Notes: a model not told the origin generated them from the sequence alone. Counted from the stretch's first letter, positions 1 through 11,922 are shown. The stretch is 64,000 bases of DNA from Arachis hypogaea (GCF_003086295.3 NC_092052.1:74951559-75015558); one strand, 5' to 3'. Numbers and translations are program-made.

Positions 1-494
1 ATTGAGCTTTACACATGTATAGGTCTTCCTTGGAGTTGAACGCCAGTTTGCAACCTGTTTCTGGCGTTTAACTCCACTTTGCAACCTGTTTCTGGCGTTT
101 AACTCCAGAATGCAACATGGAACTGGCGTTGAACGCCAGTTTGCGTCATCTAAACTTGGGCAAAGTATAAACTATTATATATTTCTGGAAAGCCCTGGAT
201 GTCTACTTTCCAACGCAATTGAGAGCGCACCATTTGAAATTCTGTAGCTCCAGAAAATTTACTTTGAGTGCAGGGAGGTCAGAATCCAACAACATTTGCA
301 GTCTTTTGTCAGCCTCTGAATCAGATTTTTGCTCAGGTCCCTCAATTTCAGCCAGAAAATACCTGAAATCACAGAAAAATACACAAACTCATAGTAAAGT
401 CCAGAAATGTGAATTTTAATTGAAAACTAATAAAACTATACTAAAAACTAACTAAATCATACTGAAAACTATGTAAAAACAATGCCAAAAAGCG
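1..494 (-). mobile_element. FIDEL/Feral-type LTR remnant, cut by window edge
   Basis: This is the reverse complement of a Feral-type LTR. It carries three to four GGCGTTTAACTCCA / GAACGCCAG half-palindromes at 36-145. The block around 190-230, describing a cut in GTCTACTTTCCAACGCAATT, closely matches the F1 LTRs at 23552-23580 and 32545-32575. It runs out at GCCAAAAAGCG (ending at 494), so the last ~20 bases that should read to the TGATGAGCGG terminus are missing. The other end lies outside the window. No coding capacity is seen. Confidence 0.85.
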
Positions 495-822
495 ATGAAA
501 GATAAAATAGAACAAAACAAATTAGAAATGATGAGAGAAAGCTTTGGAGAGCCACATAGGTGGACTAACTAAAAGCCTACATGTATAATGACTCCCCACC
601 AATACCAATTATGAGAGAGAAGGTTCCCCACACAACATCCAATGAGAGGTGGACTGCACTACCAAAATCCTTCAACTAAGATTAAATAAAAATAAAATCA
701 GCTGGCCTATCCAAGCCAAACACAACTCCATCGTTAATTACAATTTCAATTAATAAATAAAAGGGGAGGATGAGGAACAACAACTAATAATAAGCTAAGC
801 TGGGTTTTGACCTTGATTGAAG
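495..822. other. 5' flank of the broken PLC-like gene, no gene seen
   Basis: AT-rich single-copy-looking sequence between the LTR remnant and the start codon of the host pseudogene. It presumably held the promoter and 5' UTR of that gene. I see no convincing TATA box at a sensible distance, no ORF and no repeat. Confidence 0.4.
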
Positions 823-866
823 ATGGGTTCTCAAGTGTCCAAACAGGTGGAGCGAAGAAAGGCGAT

Positions 867-2362
867 TGATAAACCACTATTTTATTGTTTATATTGTGTT
901 TAATCGAGTGGTTTTTATCAACTCTTTACCCACTTATTCATATAATTTGCATGTTTTACATTTTCCTTCCTGGTTTTGTGATATGATTGAAAACATGCTT
1001 CTTTAGCCTTATATTTGCTAATATTAATCCTCTCTTATTATCATTCGATGCCGTGATATGTGCGTTAAGTGATTTCAGGGATTATAGGGCAGGAATGGCT
1101 TGGAGGATAGAGAGGAAGCATGCAAAAGTGGAAGGAATACAAGAAGTTGAAGAAATTGCTAAGCTGTCCAGCCTGACCTCTTCGCACTCAAACAATCATA
1201 ACATGAGCTACAGAGGTCCAAATGAGATGGTTCCAGTTGCGTTGGAAAGCTAATGTTCGGGGCTTCGCAACGATGTATAATTTGTCAAAGCTACCCCAAA
1301 GCCAGGTGACGTGAACGCGTGGATCACGCGGACGCGTGACCTAGCAAAAACCCAATCTGCGCAAACGCGTGGACGACGCTTCTGCGTCACTTTCCCGCGA
1401 CCTGTACGTACCAGAAATCGCTGAAGGCAATTTCTGGGCTGTTTCTGACTCAGTTTTCGGCCCAGAAAGCACAGATTAGAGGCTATAAAGTGGGAGAATC
1501 CATTCATTCATCAAGAAGTCTTCCATTATTCACTTTTCATAATTTACATGTAGTTTTTAGAGGGAGAGGTTCTCTCCTCTCTCTTAGGTTTTAGAATTAG
1601 GATTCCTCTTAAAGGATTTAGGATTTCAACTTCTTCTCGGGTTCAATATTCCTTTTACTTTATATTTCTCTTTTACTTTCAGATACTTTAATGCTTTTCT
1701 TTAATTACTTATGTTGCCAAATTGGCTTATGAACCATTCATGTTAGGATTTTCTTTATTTAATATAAATTGAGGCATTTCAGATTTATGATTCTTATTTA
1801 GCTTTTTATATTTTTGGCTTTAATTGATTAATTGGATATTCTTGAGTTATCAAACTTATCGTGATTGTTAATTGTTATTTTTGCTAATTGAATTGAATTC
1901 CCCTAACTCTAGTCCTTTCTTAGGAGTTGGCTAGGACTTGAGGATCTAACTAATTAGTCCACTTGACTTTCCCTTGCTTTAGTAAAGGTTAACTAAGTGG
2001 GATTAAAACTCAATTCTCATCACCATCGATAAGGATAACTAGGATAGGACTTCCGAATTTTCATACCTTGCCAAGAGTTTATTTTATAGTTATTTATTTA
2101 TTTTTCTTGTCATTTAAATTACCTGTTCCTTATTTTAAAAACCCCCAATTTACAAGATTCATAACCAATAATAAGAACACCTCCCTGCAGTTCCTTAAGA
2201 AGACGACCCGAGGTTTAAATACTTCGGTTATCAATTTTAAAGGGGTTTGTTACTTGTGACAACCAAACGTTTGTACGAAAGGATTTTCTGTTGGTTTAGA
2301 AGCTATACTTGCAACACGATTATATTTGTGAATTTCTTTACCGATAGAAAAACTGTTCGTCA
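867..2362 (+). mobile_element. Solo LTR, Athila-like family, inside the PLC-like gene
   Basis: The 1,496-bp element starts TGATAAACCACTA and ends GTTCGTCA (TG...CA). It is flanked by GCGAT (862-866) and GTGAT (2363-2367), a 5-bp target duplication with one C-to-T difference at a CpG. Removing LTR plus one duplication joins the flanking codons in frame, which proves the boundaries. Its first ~130 bases resemble the LTRs of element A (5504 and 34227), so it is a diverged relative. No internal region remains, as expected after LTR-LTR recombination. It contains GACGTGAACGCGTGG-type CpG palindromes at 1306-1400. Confidence 0.92.
1484..1490 (+). promoter_or_regulatory. Candidate TATA box of the solo LTR
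   Basis: TATAAAG lies about 620 bp into the LTR, just after the CpG palindromes, at the position expected for the U3/R promoter. Placement is by motif and position only. Confidence 0.45.
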
Positions 2363-3254
2363 GTGATGAAGGCTGAGAAGAAAATATTGTCAAATCTAAA
2401 GAGCAGCAGCGAGGAAGATTACCCAGGGAGTGAGTACCGCCCTAAAGACAGGAAGAACTGGATGTTAGAGCTGAACCTAGAGAAAGTTTGAATCGACCAG
2501 ATCATGTGGCCAGGAACAGACGACTCTGCCACCAACAAGATTGGCATCCCACTCATCACTCGCCCCTTCACTCAGTGCCAGTCTGTCTCCATCTACCAGT
2601 AGCTCCTTTGCGGCACCAGAGTCCTCGACATCCTTGTCCAGGAGGACCGCCGCATATGCCACGGCATCCTCCTCACTTACAGCGTCGACGTTGTCATCGC
2701 CAACGTCAAGAAGTTCTTGTCCAAGACTCAGTCGAAAATCGTTATCCTCGAGATTCGAATGGAGTTCGGCCACGAAGACCCCCCAGAATTCGACAAGTAT
2801 CTGGAGGAGCAGCTGGGGGAGTTCTTGATCCACCATCGCGGAGTTGTTGCCAAAGAGGATCATATGTGTTTGGAAGCCCAGAAAATCGCCTCAGCCCAAG
2901 CCGGGAAGCCCCTTCTAGAGTGCGGGCTTTCTCAAGGATGATTGGATCAACACGGATTTGCCGTCCACCAAGTTCGATGGCAACTTGAAGCATCTCAGCT
3001 TGCAGCCACCCGTTTCGTCCAGGAAATTTTTCTACAAGGTGGAGAACACTGCAACCCCCGTCGCACATAACCCCGTTTTGTGTGTGAAGCCCATCACAGG
3101 CCGCATTCATGGCTATGCTAGGCTCTTCATCGCTCAGTGCTTCACCAAGGGCTATGCTGACAGACTTCAAGTCTTTTCCACGGATTTCATTGATGACGAC
3201 TTTGTTGATGCATGCGTTGGACTCACTCATGCAAGGGTTGAAGGCAAAACCTGA

Positions 3255-3784
3255 GACAATTCTTAATTTATATTTCTTCAAAATTAAACTTATTTAAGTT
3301 AGTTATTCTTGTTCTGCTCTTCTGTGTGTTTTTGTTCTTCTCTTATTCCCCTCCTGTTATATCGGTATAGTTCTTATTTCATTTATCTGTAGATCGGTTA
3401 TAGAATGTTTGCATGTTGATGGGCTTGTCATAGTTCTTCTCTTAATTCGTTTATTGGTTTCTTAGCTTGAGCAATCCCATTCATATAGCGCAACGTGGAA
3501 AATAAGAGTGTAATGAACTGCTTTTACCCTGAGCCTTAGCCATGAGGAATCCATGAGAGTACTGTGGAACATGATTTTCATTCCATTCAACTACACGAAA
3601 TCGACGATTATTATTGCTTTAGTATTAACTATTATGTACTGACTTAATATGTGTCGGCACAGCGAACGTGGATGCCAACACACAATAAAGGGATTTGGTT
3701 CCAGGATATCTACTTTTTCTTTTTAATCATCTTTCTGACTTGCAAAATACAGTTCGTTCATGCTTTTTAATCAATCATTCTTAG
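3255..3784. other. 3' flank of the PLC-like pseudogene, no gene seen
   Basis: AT-rich sequence between the pseudogene stop and the copia LTR, probably the old 3' UTR and downstream flank. It holds no ORF of note and no repeat that recurs in the window. Confidence 0.4.
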
Positions 3785-3962
3785 TGTTAAGAGAATAATT
3801 AGAATCGAATTAGATCAATTAGTATCATATCTGTATATTAATTGTAGGATTTTATATTTTTATTACTTTGATTCTACTAGCAGCTATATATACTCCTTCT
3901 ATATTGTACTTTTCCTCAACCTGAATAATACACTATTTTAGATTACTCTCTTGTTCCTAACA
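3785..3962 (+). repeat. Copia 5' LTR
   Basis: A short LTR beginning TGTTAAGAG and ending CCTAACA, directly followed by a primer-binding site. Short LTRs and this start/end fit plant copia elements. The bases before it (CTTAG) would be one copy of the target duplication; the other is lost. Confidence 0.8.
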
Positions 3963-3976
3963 TGATATCAAGAGCA
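3963..3976 (+). other. Copia primer-binding site (tRNA-iMet type)
   Basis: TGATATCAAGAGCA immediately follows the LTR. It is a mutated form of TGGTATCAGAGC, the plant initiator-methionine primer site typical of copia elements. Confidence 0.75.
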
Positions 3977-4610
3977 TAGATTTTTTTTTTCATTCATAGC
4001 CCCTTGCTTTTTCTCTTCCGGCAGTATTCTTTGACCTCAGTTTTTGATCATTTTTCGACGCTTTGGTTCATCACCTCCCTTATCACTGTCTTCGTCTCGT
4101 CGTTGCGAGTTCAACAAGTCCTGCCTCATCGCCGGAAACCACCGCACGCGCGCCATGTGCCGCCTCAAGGTCGCCATCTGTTTGCTTCTCTTCCTTCTTC
4201 CAAACGCTTCCAGGACCATTGCATTTCAGCGCAACATCGATGCATAGGATCGTCCCACGTGTCGCGGTCCAACGTGCCTCCACCAACCCGAAATCGACCC
4301 GCGAGCCAACCCGACCTGGTCCGCATCTTGACCCACGTGCCAGCTCATCCACGCGTCAGCGTCCGCGTGTCCTTCCCCTCCACTCAGACGTCACCATGTG
4401 GCATCCATCTGTTGTCGTGGATGTTGACATGCCGCTGACATGGCACTGACGTGGCAGACAGTGGGACCCTCTCTAAGGTTTTTTGGTGAGCTCTTTCCAA
4501 TTCTACACTCTGATTTCTCATTTTCTGCTCTAAAATTGTAGTTTTCTCTCCTCTCTTTGATCTTTGTGTCTACTATTATGGAAACATAAGATATTTTTGC
4601 TACCACAGAC

Positions 4611-5503
4611 AGAAAGGATAAATTCTGTCGAAACTGTAACCGTTTTGGGCACCTTTTCTCCGTCTGTCCCTCTGTTGAATGTCGCACATGCCACCAGAAA
4701 GGTCATATTAGCTACCATCGTTCACAACTGTTCTGCCATTATTGCAAGCTCTCGGGACATTTGATTACTACCTGTCCTACTCGTCCACCACGTCCTGAGC
4801 ATGCTTCTGTTGTTGTTGCTACTCTACCACCTCTGCACCTTTCAACCTGTCTCCTGTCTCTCTATCTGATATTGTGTCTCTTCTTCAGCATCTTCTCTCC
4901 CTTTCTGGTAATAACCATGCTGCTTTTTCAACCCCTCCAGGTAATTCTAAATGGTATTTTGACTCGGGTTACTTTAATCACATGTCTCCATTGCGTAATA
5001 TTTTCTCGTCTCTGTCTACCACTACAAATGGATCTTTTGTCAATATTGCAAATGGTTCCCTCTTGCATACAACACACAAGGGTTCTATCTCCCAGTCGAT
5101 TCTTAATCTTCCTGATACTTATTATATTCCTAAATAAAACTTTAATCTTATTTCTGTTGGTCAACTTGTTGATCTAGGTTTTGATGTTACTTTTTCTGTT
5201 TCTGGTTGTCGTGTACAGGATCCTCGGATGGGACAAATCATCGGGACTGGACGTAAAGTGGGAAGGTTATTTGAACTCGAGAATCTTCATATTCCTCCTG
5301 TACCAAATCTCTGTGCTGCTTCTTCTCTATCTACCCTTCACATATGGCATCAATGTCTTGCCCACACTTCCTTAGGAAAATTGTATCATTTTGTGTCTCA
5401 GGGTGTTTTGGGTCAGGTTCTAAATGAATCTTTTGATTGCATTTCTTGTCAAACTGCCAAACAATATGCTTTATCTTTTCACAATAATTCCTCTCTTGCT
5501 TGC
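4611..5503 (+). pseudogene. Copia Gag zinc knuckles, protease and pre-integrase (decayed)
   Basis: From 4611 the reading gives a zinc-knuckle series: CRNCNRFGHLFSVC, then CRTCHQKGHISYH (last Cys replaced by His), then CHYCKLSGHLITTC. A frameshift follows. From 4874 the next frame gives the aspartic protease, WYFDSGYFNHM, where copia proteases read W.LDSGAS.HM, so the GA after DSG is damaged. TAA at 5135 interrupts NLISVGQL. From 5228 the GAG_pre-integrase domain follows (GRLFELENL, WHQCLAHTSLGKL, CISCQTAKQ). The frame is cut at 5503 by element A. The polyprotein would form the particle, process itself and integrate cDNA; this copy cannot. Confidence 0.82.
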
Positions 5504-7020
5504 TGATAAACCATTATTTTGTGATTTATATTTTGTTTAATTGTGTGATTTTATCAAGTCTTTACCCACTTATTCATATAATTAGTATGTATTTACAATT
5601 CCTTCCCAAAATTGTTCCATGGTTGAAAACTTGCTTCCTAGAGATCTTTTAATTATGTATTTTTATCCTCCTTTATACCATTCGATGCCGTGATCCGTGT
5701 GTTAAGTGTTTCAGGTTTCATAGGACAGGAATGGCTTAGAGAATGGAGAGGAAGCTTGCAAAAATGGAAGGAACACAAGAAACTAAGGAGATGACCAGCG
5801 AACACTGATGCGAGCGCATGGCTAACACGAACGCGTAAAATGGAGAAATCGCAGCGACGCGAATACGTGCCTGACGCAAATGCGTGGATTGGAGTCTGCA
5901 CGAATGACACGAACGCATGGACGACGTGAATGCGTGGCAAGGAAAATCGCTGAATGACGCGAACGCGTGGACGACGCATACGCGTGACCTGCGCGATCTG
6001 CAAAAATTACAGGATACGCTGGAGACGATTTCGGGCCGCGTTTTAACCTAATTTTTGGCCCGAAAACACAGAATAAAGCAAGGGAATATGCAGAGACTTA
6101 GGAGACGAATCCACACACATTCAGATACATTGATATTAGGATTACTCTTAGTTTTAGATCTGAATCTAGATTTGCATTACATTCATAGTTTATGCTTTTG
6201 CTTGGATTTTGGATGCTGAGAGTCATTATCTCCGTTGAAGACATTACTTTAGTTTGTTTCCTTATTCCCTTATTCCTAATTAGTTACTCATTAACTCTGT
6301 TCAGATAATTATGTTGCATTTTGAATTTATTAGTATATAGAGTTATTTTTCTTTTTAGTTAATTTTAATTTTCTATTTTATTTTATTTAATTATGTCTTC
6401 TTATATTTTTATGATTATTAAATTCATGTCAATGTAGTAGAAATTCTACTTGACATAGGGGTTGATTAAGAGGAGACACTTGAGTTGGAATGCTCAAGTG
6501 CTTAGTTAAATTGGACGTTGTAGGCTAATTCTGTACCTACTAACGCTAGACCTCCCCAAGGGAGAGGGCTAGGAATTGCAGGTAAGTGTTAGTTCAATCA
6601 CTATACTTTTCCTTATTTAGAAAGGGTTAACCAAGTGAAAACAACAACCTCTTTACACTACACTTGAGAAGATTCCAACAAGGATAGAACTTCCAATTAA
6701 TTATTCCCCCAGTCAAGGCCTTTTATTTAGAATATCAATAATTATTCTTAGTTCATTTTTATTGCTTTAATTTACAATTATTTTAATTACTCATTATCAA
6801 AACTCAAACTTTCTGGAAACTCCTAGTTAATAAAATAGCACTCTTTCCTGCAACTCGTTGGGAGACGACCTGGGACTCATAATCCCAGTATTTCTATTTT
6901 GAAAATTTGTGACAACCCTTTTTAAATTGGTGAGGTGGATCTTAGCTGGTTAAGAGCTATACGTGCAATGCTGTTCTCTTATTTGAAATCTCTTAATTGG
7001 TTGACTTTTGCCACGCATCA
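5504..7020 (+). repeat. 5' LTR of element A
   Basis: The 1,517-bp LTR starts TGATAAACCATTATT and ends CCACGCATCA, six bases before the primer site. CpG palindromes of the form GACGCGAACGCGTGG, several already mutated to ACGCAAATGCGTG, fill 5812-5994. Relative to the 3' LTR it keeps a ~65-bp block near 6240-6310 that the 3' copy has lost. Confidence 0.9.
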
Positions 7021-7025
7021 ATTTT

Positions 7026-7043
7026 TGGCGCCGTTGCCGGGGA
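7026..7043 (+). other. Primer-binding site of A (tRNA-Asp)
   Basis: TGGCGCCGTTGCCGGGGA, complementary to the 3' end of plant tRNA-Asp, five bases after the LTR. Typical of Athila/Tat lineages. Confidence 0.92.
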
Positions 7044-7148
7044 GTTGCAATAGTATGCTAAATTATTAATTAGTGTACATATTTTTATTTTTATTTGCAT
7101 ATTTTATTTTTATTTCTATTACCATGAGCTACATGTCTTCCTCATTGA

Positions 7149-9233
7149 ATGACGTGTTCATTGCCTGATCCGAGTTTAGTCCAATTTGATCCTGAAATTG
7201 AAAGAACTCTTTCACATATTAGACGAACTCGACGTCGGTTAGCCTCAGAGGGTGGTAAATTGATTATTATCGATTCACCAGTCTCATCTGAGGGTGAATC
7301 TAAACCGCCATCTGAGAGCGAGACAAGCTCATTTACTACTGATTCAGTTGATTCACGTGTAGGTGACATAGCAGAACCTAGGAGAATTACTCTCCAGGAA
7401 GCAGGAGTCCCGAACTTCACTCTGCAACTGTATCAAGTGCGTCATCCAAATATGCCTGCAGATTTTGAACTGAAGACTGCACTAATCAACTTGATGCCCA
7501 AGTTTCATGGCTTACCTGCTCAAGAGCCTATCAAGCACCTTAGGGATTTCCAGACAGCCTGTTCTACTGTTAGGCATCATGGTGCAGATGAAACTTCTAT
7601 TCTGTTAACCGCTTTTCCGTTTTCTCTTGAGGGAAAGGCAAGAGAATGGTACTACACTCAACCGGAAGCGAATGTTACTAACTCGGATATGCTTAGAAGA
7701 GAATTTTTGGAAAAATACTTTCCAGCTGAAGTTACTGATAGATTGAGGAAAGAGATTTCAATGATTATTCAAGGTGAATCCGAGACTCTCTACGAATATT
7801 GGGAGCGCTTCAACAATCTCCTAAACGCATGTATCCATCACATGATTGATAGACTCATATTGATCAGCTACTTCACTCAAGGCATGAACCCCCAGGATAA
7901 GACTACACTAGAAGGTGCTAGTAATGGTTCTTTGAAAAAGTACAAAATCGCAGATGAAGCATGGCAGCTGATCAGTGACTTAGCTGAGTCCACCAGGAAT
8001 CACAGACAGAGGCGCAACCATCCCAAGGCTGTTGCCAAAGTTTCTTCTAGCATTGAAACTACTGCTCTCATACAGAGTATATGTGAAATGACCAACCTAC
8101 TAAAACAGAGGCAGTTGAATCAACAACAAGCACAACAAGCTCAGCCTCTCCCACCACAACAAGGCCAACAGTTGGTTCCACAAAGAGTATGCGGGATTTG
8201 TGCTGATTATAGTCATTATACTGATGAATGTCCGCAGCTCAAACAGGAAGATAACACTGTGGCAGCCACTCACAACTTCTATGACCGCCCGAATCAAGGA
8301 TACAATCAACAAGGTGGCAACTATAACCATGGATGGCAGGACAACTCCAACCAAGGTTGGAGAGATAATTCTAACCATGGCTGGAGGGATAACTTTAACA
8401 GAGGAGGCAGAGACAGCAATGAAAACCAGAGGTGGAATAACAATAACAACAACAGACAGTAGAATCAGAACCAACCTTACAGGGCACCTCACCTAAGACA
8501 GTCCCAAAGACGCCAGCACAACCAACAACAGGTTTCTCAGACTACTTATTCCAATTCCTCATCAAATGATGAGATGCTCCGTTCTCTTGCGCAAGGACAA
8601 CAAGACATGCAGGCACAACTGAATTCTACTTTGAATGGCTTGACTGCCACTTTACAAGCTCTCGTCTCCCGGATAAATTCATCACCTAATTCCACACATC
8701 AACCTTCAAGCTACAGTGGAATTCCTTCTCAACCACTGCCTAATCCCAAGGGTGGCATCAACGCCATTACTTTGAGGTCTGGAACCACATTACCGGAGAG
8801 GAACCATGAGGAGCCAAGCCCACAAGAACATGCCCCAGCAGAGGATGTGGTGGAAGTGGAAGATGCTGAAGAGGAAGAGGACGTACAAAACATAGTTGAA
8901 GAAGAAGAGGCTCAACCACAGAATGAAGCACCAAGAGATGCAGAAGCTGCAAATAGCGCCTTTCCTGTCCCATTTCCACAACTTGCAAGGAAGCCCAGAA
9001 AGCAGATAGAACTTGATCCCAAAATGGTAGAAATATTCAAAAAGGTCGAGGTAACTATTCCCCTTTTTGATGTTATTCAACAGGTGCCTAAATACGCAAA
9101 GTTTCTAAAGGATTTGTGCATACATAAAGATAAAATTAATGAATTGGAAACTATTCCTTTAGGTAGTTCTATATCTGCTTTAATAAGAGGTATACCTGAA
9201 AAATGTAGTGATCCAGGTCCATGTATGGTTTAA
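7149..9233 (+). pseudogene. Element A Gag and start of Pol (one in-frame stop)
   Basis: The Gag domain (about residues 130-250) includes FPFSLEGKAREWYY, LRREFLEKYFPAE and ESETLYEYWERFNNLL, standard Retrotrans_gag landmarks. A CX2CX4HX4C zinc knuckle (CGICADYSHYTDEC) follows near residue 350, then a Gln/Asn-rich stretch with GWRDNSN repeats. TAG at 8460-8462 (from CAG) interrupts it. The same frame continues through the Athila linker PKGGINAITLRSGT, an acidic Glu-rich tract, and AKFLKDLCIHKDKI. It ends at a frameshift near 9228 just before protease. Gag assembles the cytoplasmic particle. The first ATG in the frame lies after the leader; the start could instead be non-AUG further upstream. Confidence 0.85.
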
Positions 9234-9999
9234 CTGTACCATTGGAGGTGTGGTATTTTCTGACTGTATGTGTGATTTAGGAGTGTGTGTTAGTATAATG
9301 CCTTTGTCTATATATGATACTTTGAGGCTCCCTCCCTTAAAAAGGTCGGCAGCTCGTTTTGTGTTAGCAGATAAAAGGATTATTACAGTAGTTAGAATTG
9401 CTGAAGATGTATTAGTGAGCATTAAGGGGTTTACATTTCCCATTGACTTCTATATCCTGGAAATGCCCCCTAATGACTCAGGAAGACCATCATCAATCCT
9501 GCTTGGAAGACCATTCCTGAAGACTTCAAAGTTCAAGCTGGATGCATTCTCAGAAACTTACTCCTTTGAGATAGATGGCAAAACAGTGAGTTTTAGTTTA
9601 AATGAAGCTATGAAGCATCCTTCGGAAGATCATTCTATCTTCCAATGCGACATTATTAATGAAACTATAGCTGAAGTTCACCAGGAAGAATTAGAAGAGA
9701 ATTACATGGAGCAAGGTCCAAGTGTGGGGACACTTTCTGAAAACAATGAGAACACTTTACCATTATCACTAGCCTCGGATGATCCAGAGCCCAGCTATGA
9801 GCAGAAATTAGAATTAAAGCCCCTTCCTCCACACCTCAAGTATGCTTACCTTGAGGACAAGCAGAAGTTTCCAGTTTTCATTTCAAAGGAACTCACTTCT
9901 CAACAAGAAGAACAGTTACTCAGTGTGCTGAGAAAACATAAGAAAGCAATTGGATGGAGCTTAGCGGATATAGTAGGCATCAGCCCTCAAGTTTGTTAG
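9208..9999 (+). pseudogene. Element A aspartic protease and Pol linker
   Basis: After the frameshift the next frame reads FSDCMCDLGVCVSIMPLSIY: the catalytic Asp of DLG remains but the usual DLGAS is DLGVC. The flap-like SSILLGRPFLKTSKFKLDA follows about 75 residues later. The C-terminal part (LKPLPPHLKYAYL, SVLRKHKKAIGWSLADIVGISPQVC) is the conserved Athila lead-in to reverse transcriptase. The frame stops at TAG 9997-9999, where the family reads through. Confidence 0.82.
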
Positions 10000-10450
10000 C
10001 ACAGAATATTCTTAGAAGAGGGAGCAAAGCCTATTCGTTAACCTCAAAGAAGATTGAATCCCACCATCTTAGAAGTTGTCAAGAAAGAAGTGACCAGGCT
10101 ACTTGAAGCAGATATCATTTACCCCATCTCAGATAGTGGTGTCCAAGAAGTCTGGAGTCACAACAGTAAGAAATGAGCACGGAGATCTCCTGACAACTAG
10201 AGTGCATAATTCATGGAGAGTTTGCATTGACTATAGGCGTCTCAACCAAGCCACTTGCAAGGATCATTGCCCCTTGCCATTCATTGATCAGATGCTTGAT
10301 CGCCTGTCAGGTAAATCCCATTATTGTTTTTTAAATGGTTATTCAGGCTACTTTCAAATTCATATAGCTCCTGAAGATCAGAAAAAGACTACTTTTACAT
10401 GTCCTTTTGGAACTTATGCTTACAAAAGAATTCCCTTTGGCTTATGCAAT
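10000..10450 (+). pseudogene. Element A reverse transcriptase, N-terminal part, split by B
   Basis: It reads HRIFLEEGAKPIR, a stop, then RRLNPTILEVVKKEV, a small deletion with frame change near 10135, WRVCIDYRRLNQAT, FLNGYSGYFQIHIAPEDQ and KRIPFGLCN. The first catalytic Asp (FLDGYSGY in the family) is Asn here. The reading is cut in the codon after FGLCN by element B and resumes at 16988 with APATFQR. Confidence 0.88.
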
Positions 10451-11922
10451 TGATGCGGAATTTCTAACCACAAACTAATCAGCAAGTGCACCGGGTCGTG
10501 CCAAGTAATACCTTACGTGAGTAAGGGTCGATCCCACGAGGATTGATGAATTAAGCAACAATAGTGTTTGATATGATTAGTTAGACAAGCAGAAAAGACT
10601 GTTTTGGTATTCAAAAAGCATTTATGAATTTCAGAAAGCAAGCAGCAAATGAGTTGTGAAATATATATGGGAAAACAGTTAAGGTTTCAGAGTTATCTAT
10701 TTTCTGGATTGACTTTTCTTATTAACTAATTTTAATCATGTAAGATTTAATTCATAGCAAACTATTTGTGACTAGACCCTATTTCCTTAGACCTTCCCAG
10801 TCTCCTCTAAAATTCATCAACTGCCAATTCATTGGTCAATTAATTCCAATTAGAGGGTGATGATCAAATTCTAGTTTATATGCCACAAGAATCCTAATTA
10901 TCCAAAAATAAAGGGATTATATGTCATGTATCCCATTAAATACAAACAATTAGAAATTCAGGATAATATGTTTTCAAGCTATTGTTCAAGTAAAGAGCTT
11001 TTCCAAGTTATACAAGAACTCAATTAGAACATGGGTCATACTTCCGTCCCACCCAAATTCATAAAATAAAGAATGAAAACAATTATTGAAATATAAATCA
11101 AAACATGAACTAAAATAGAAAAATAATATTACCAATCCATACAATAGATAGAGCTCCTAACCTTAACAGTGGAGGATTAGTTGCTCATGGTAGAATATTA
11201 TGGAATACGGAATGTAAATTTGGAATAGGATGGGATTCTCCCCCAGGACCTCCTCCAAAGGAAGGAAAGTTTCTCCCTTTTATAACTAATCCTAATAAAT
11301 TTAAAATCTAATTTTTAAAACTAAAATAATATCTTTTTCTAGAATTTAAATTTGAATTTAAATTCGAATTAATTTAAATAACCAAGTCTTCAATGGAAGG
11401 ATAAGGACCACTTGTTTCGTCCATTCTGCAGCTTCTAATCTGTGTTTTCTGGGCTGAAAACTGGGTCAAAACAGCCCAGAAATTGCTCCCAGCATTTTTC
11501 TGCATTTTCTGCACGTGGCGCATGTCACGCGTATGCGTCAGTCATGCGTACGCGTCGATGGTCTTTTCTGTGAGTCACGCGGATGCGTCGGTCATGCGCA
11601 CGCGTCGCTGAGCAAATCTTCAAATCAGGCGTACACATCAGTCTCACGCACGCGTCAGTCACGCGCACGCGTCGCCATGGAAAGCTCCAAATTCACGCGT
11701 ACGCGTCAGTCACGCGTACGCGTCGCTCCTCGCTGCCATCTCCTTTGATTCTTGTGCTGCAGAAACTCCATCAAATTCTGCCGAATGCTACCTAAAATAA
11801 ACAAAATTGTAAAAGACTCAAAGTAGCATCCATATTGGCTAAAAGATAATTAATTCTTTATTAAACTCAATAAATTAGATGCAATTTTACTAGGAAAAGA
11901 TAGGAAAGATACTCACGCATCA
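10451..11922 (-). repeat. 3' LTR of B
   Basis: 1,472 bp. On its own strand it starts TGATGCGTGAG and ends CCGCATCA. It holds an array of ACGCGTACGCGTC palindromes at 11516-11728. Over the first ~170 bases of the + strand I count six mismatches with the other LTR. It keeps the normal orientation of the segment that is inverted in the partner. Confidence 0.9.
11516..11728. repeat. CpG palindrome array (ACGCGTACGCGT type) in B 3' LTR
   Basis: About eleven copies of CACGCG(T/C)ACGCGTC, often as back-to-back pairs separated by 6-30 bp. The same class recurs in B's other LTR (16648-16786), the B interior, A's LTRs and A's spacer. Confidence 0.85.

Larger units (their letters stand above)
823..3254 (+). 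pseudogene. PLC-like phosphodiesterase (PI-PLC X domain) gene, disrupted by solo LTR
   Basis: This is the only host gene remnant. Exon 1 starts at ATG 823 (MGSQVSKQVERRKA) and is cut at 866 by the solo LTR. Reading resumes in frame at 2368 after the second target duplication and ends at TGA 3252-3254 with ACVGLTHARVEGKT. Recognisable family blocks are YPGSEYRPKDRKNW, SATNKIGIP, LVQEDRRICHGILL, EIRMEFGHEDPPEFDKYL, KPITGRIHGYARLF and STDFIDDDFVDACVG. Without the LTR it would be ~310 codons, near the usual ~320 of this intronless plant family (AT4G34920-like), whose exact substrate I do not know. It is clearly dead: TGA at 2489 (from CGA), TAG at 2600 (from CAG), a frameshift with loss of about ten codons near 2836, and TAG at 2916 (from TGG). 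The catalytic GTHDS motif reads GTDDS (codon 2519-2521), so the active-site histidine is lost. Only the first shadow frames on the other strand compete, and none has family similarity. Confidence 0.9.
3785..5503 (+). mobile_element. Ty1/copia element, 5' part only
   Basis: The fragment consists of a 178-bp LTR (3785-3962), a primer-binding site, a CpG-rich leader and decayed gag zinc knuckles, protease and pre-integrase. It stops abruptly at 5503, where element A begins. The rest of pol and the 3' LTR are not in the window: the sequence beyond A belongs to a different element (E). The gag N-terminal domain is also missing, with only ~650 bp between primer site and zinc knuckles. Confidence 0.85.

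Noticed and set aside
2477..3281. Minus-strand frames of 128 and 179 codons opposite the PLC-like gene
   Set aside because: They overlap the recognisable gene in antisense, have no family-like motifs and arise from its GC-rich codon use.
4004..4449. Overlapping frames in the copia leader
   Set aside because: GC-rich leader with open frames on both strands; none resembles copia Gag, and the recognisable zinc knuckles start only at 4611.
8100..8496. Antisense and +2 frames over A's Gln/Asn-rich Gag tail
   Set aside because: Repetitive codons leave other frames open by chance; the Gag frame has the zinc knuckle.
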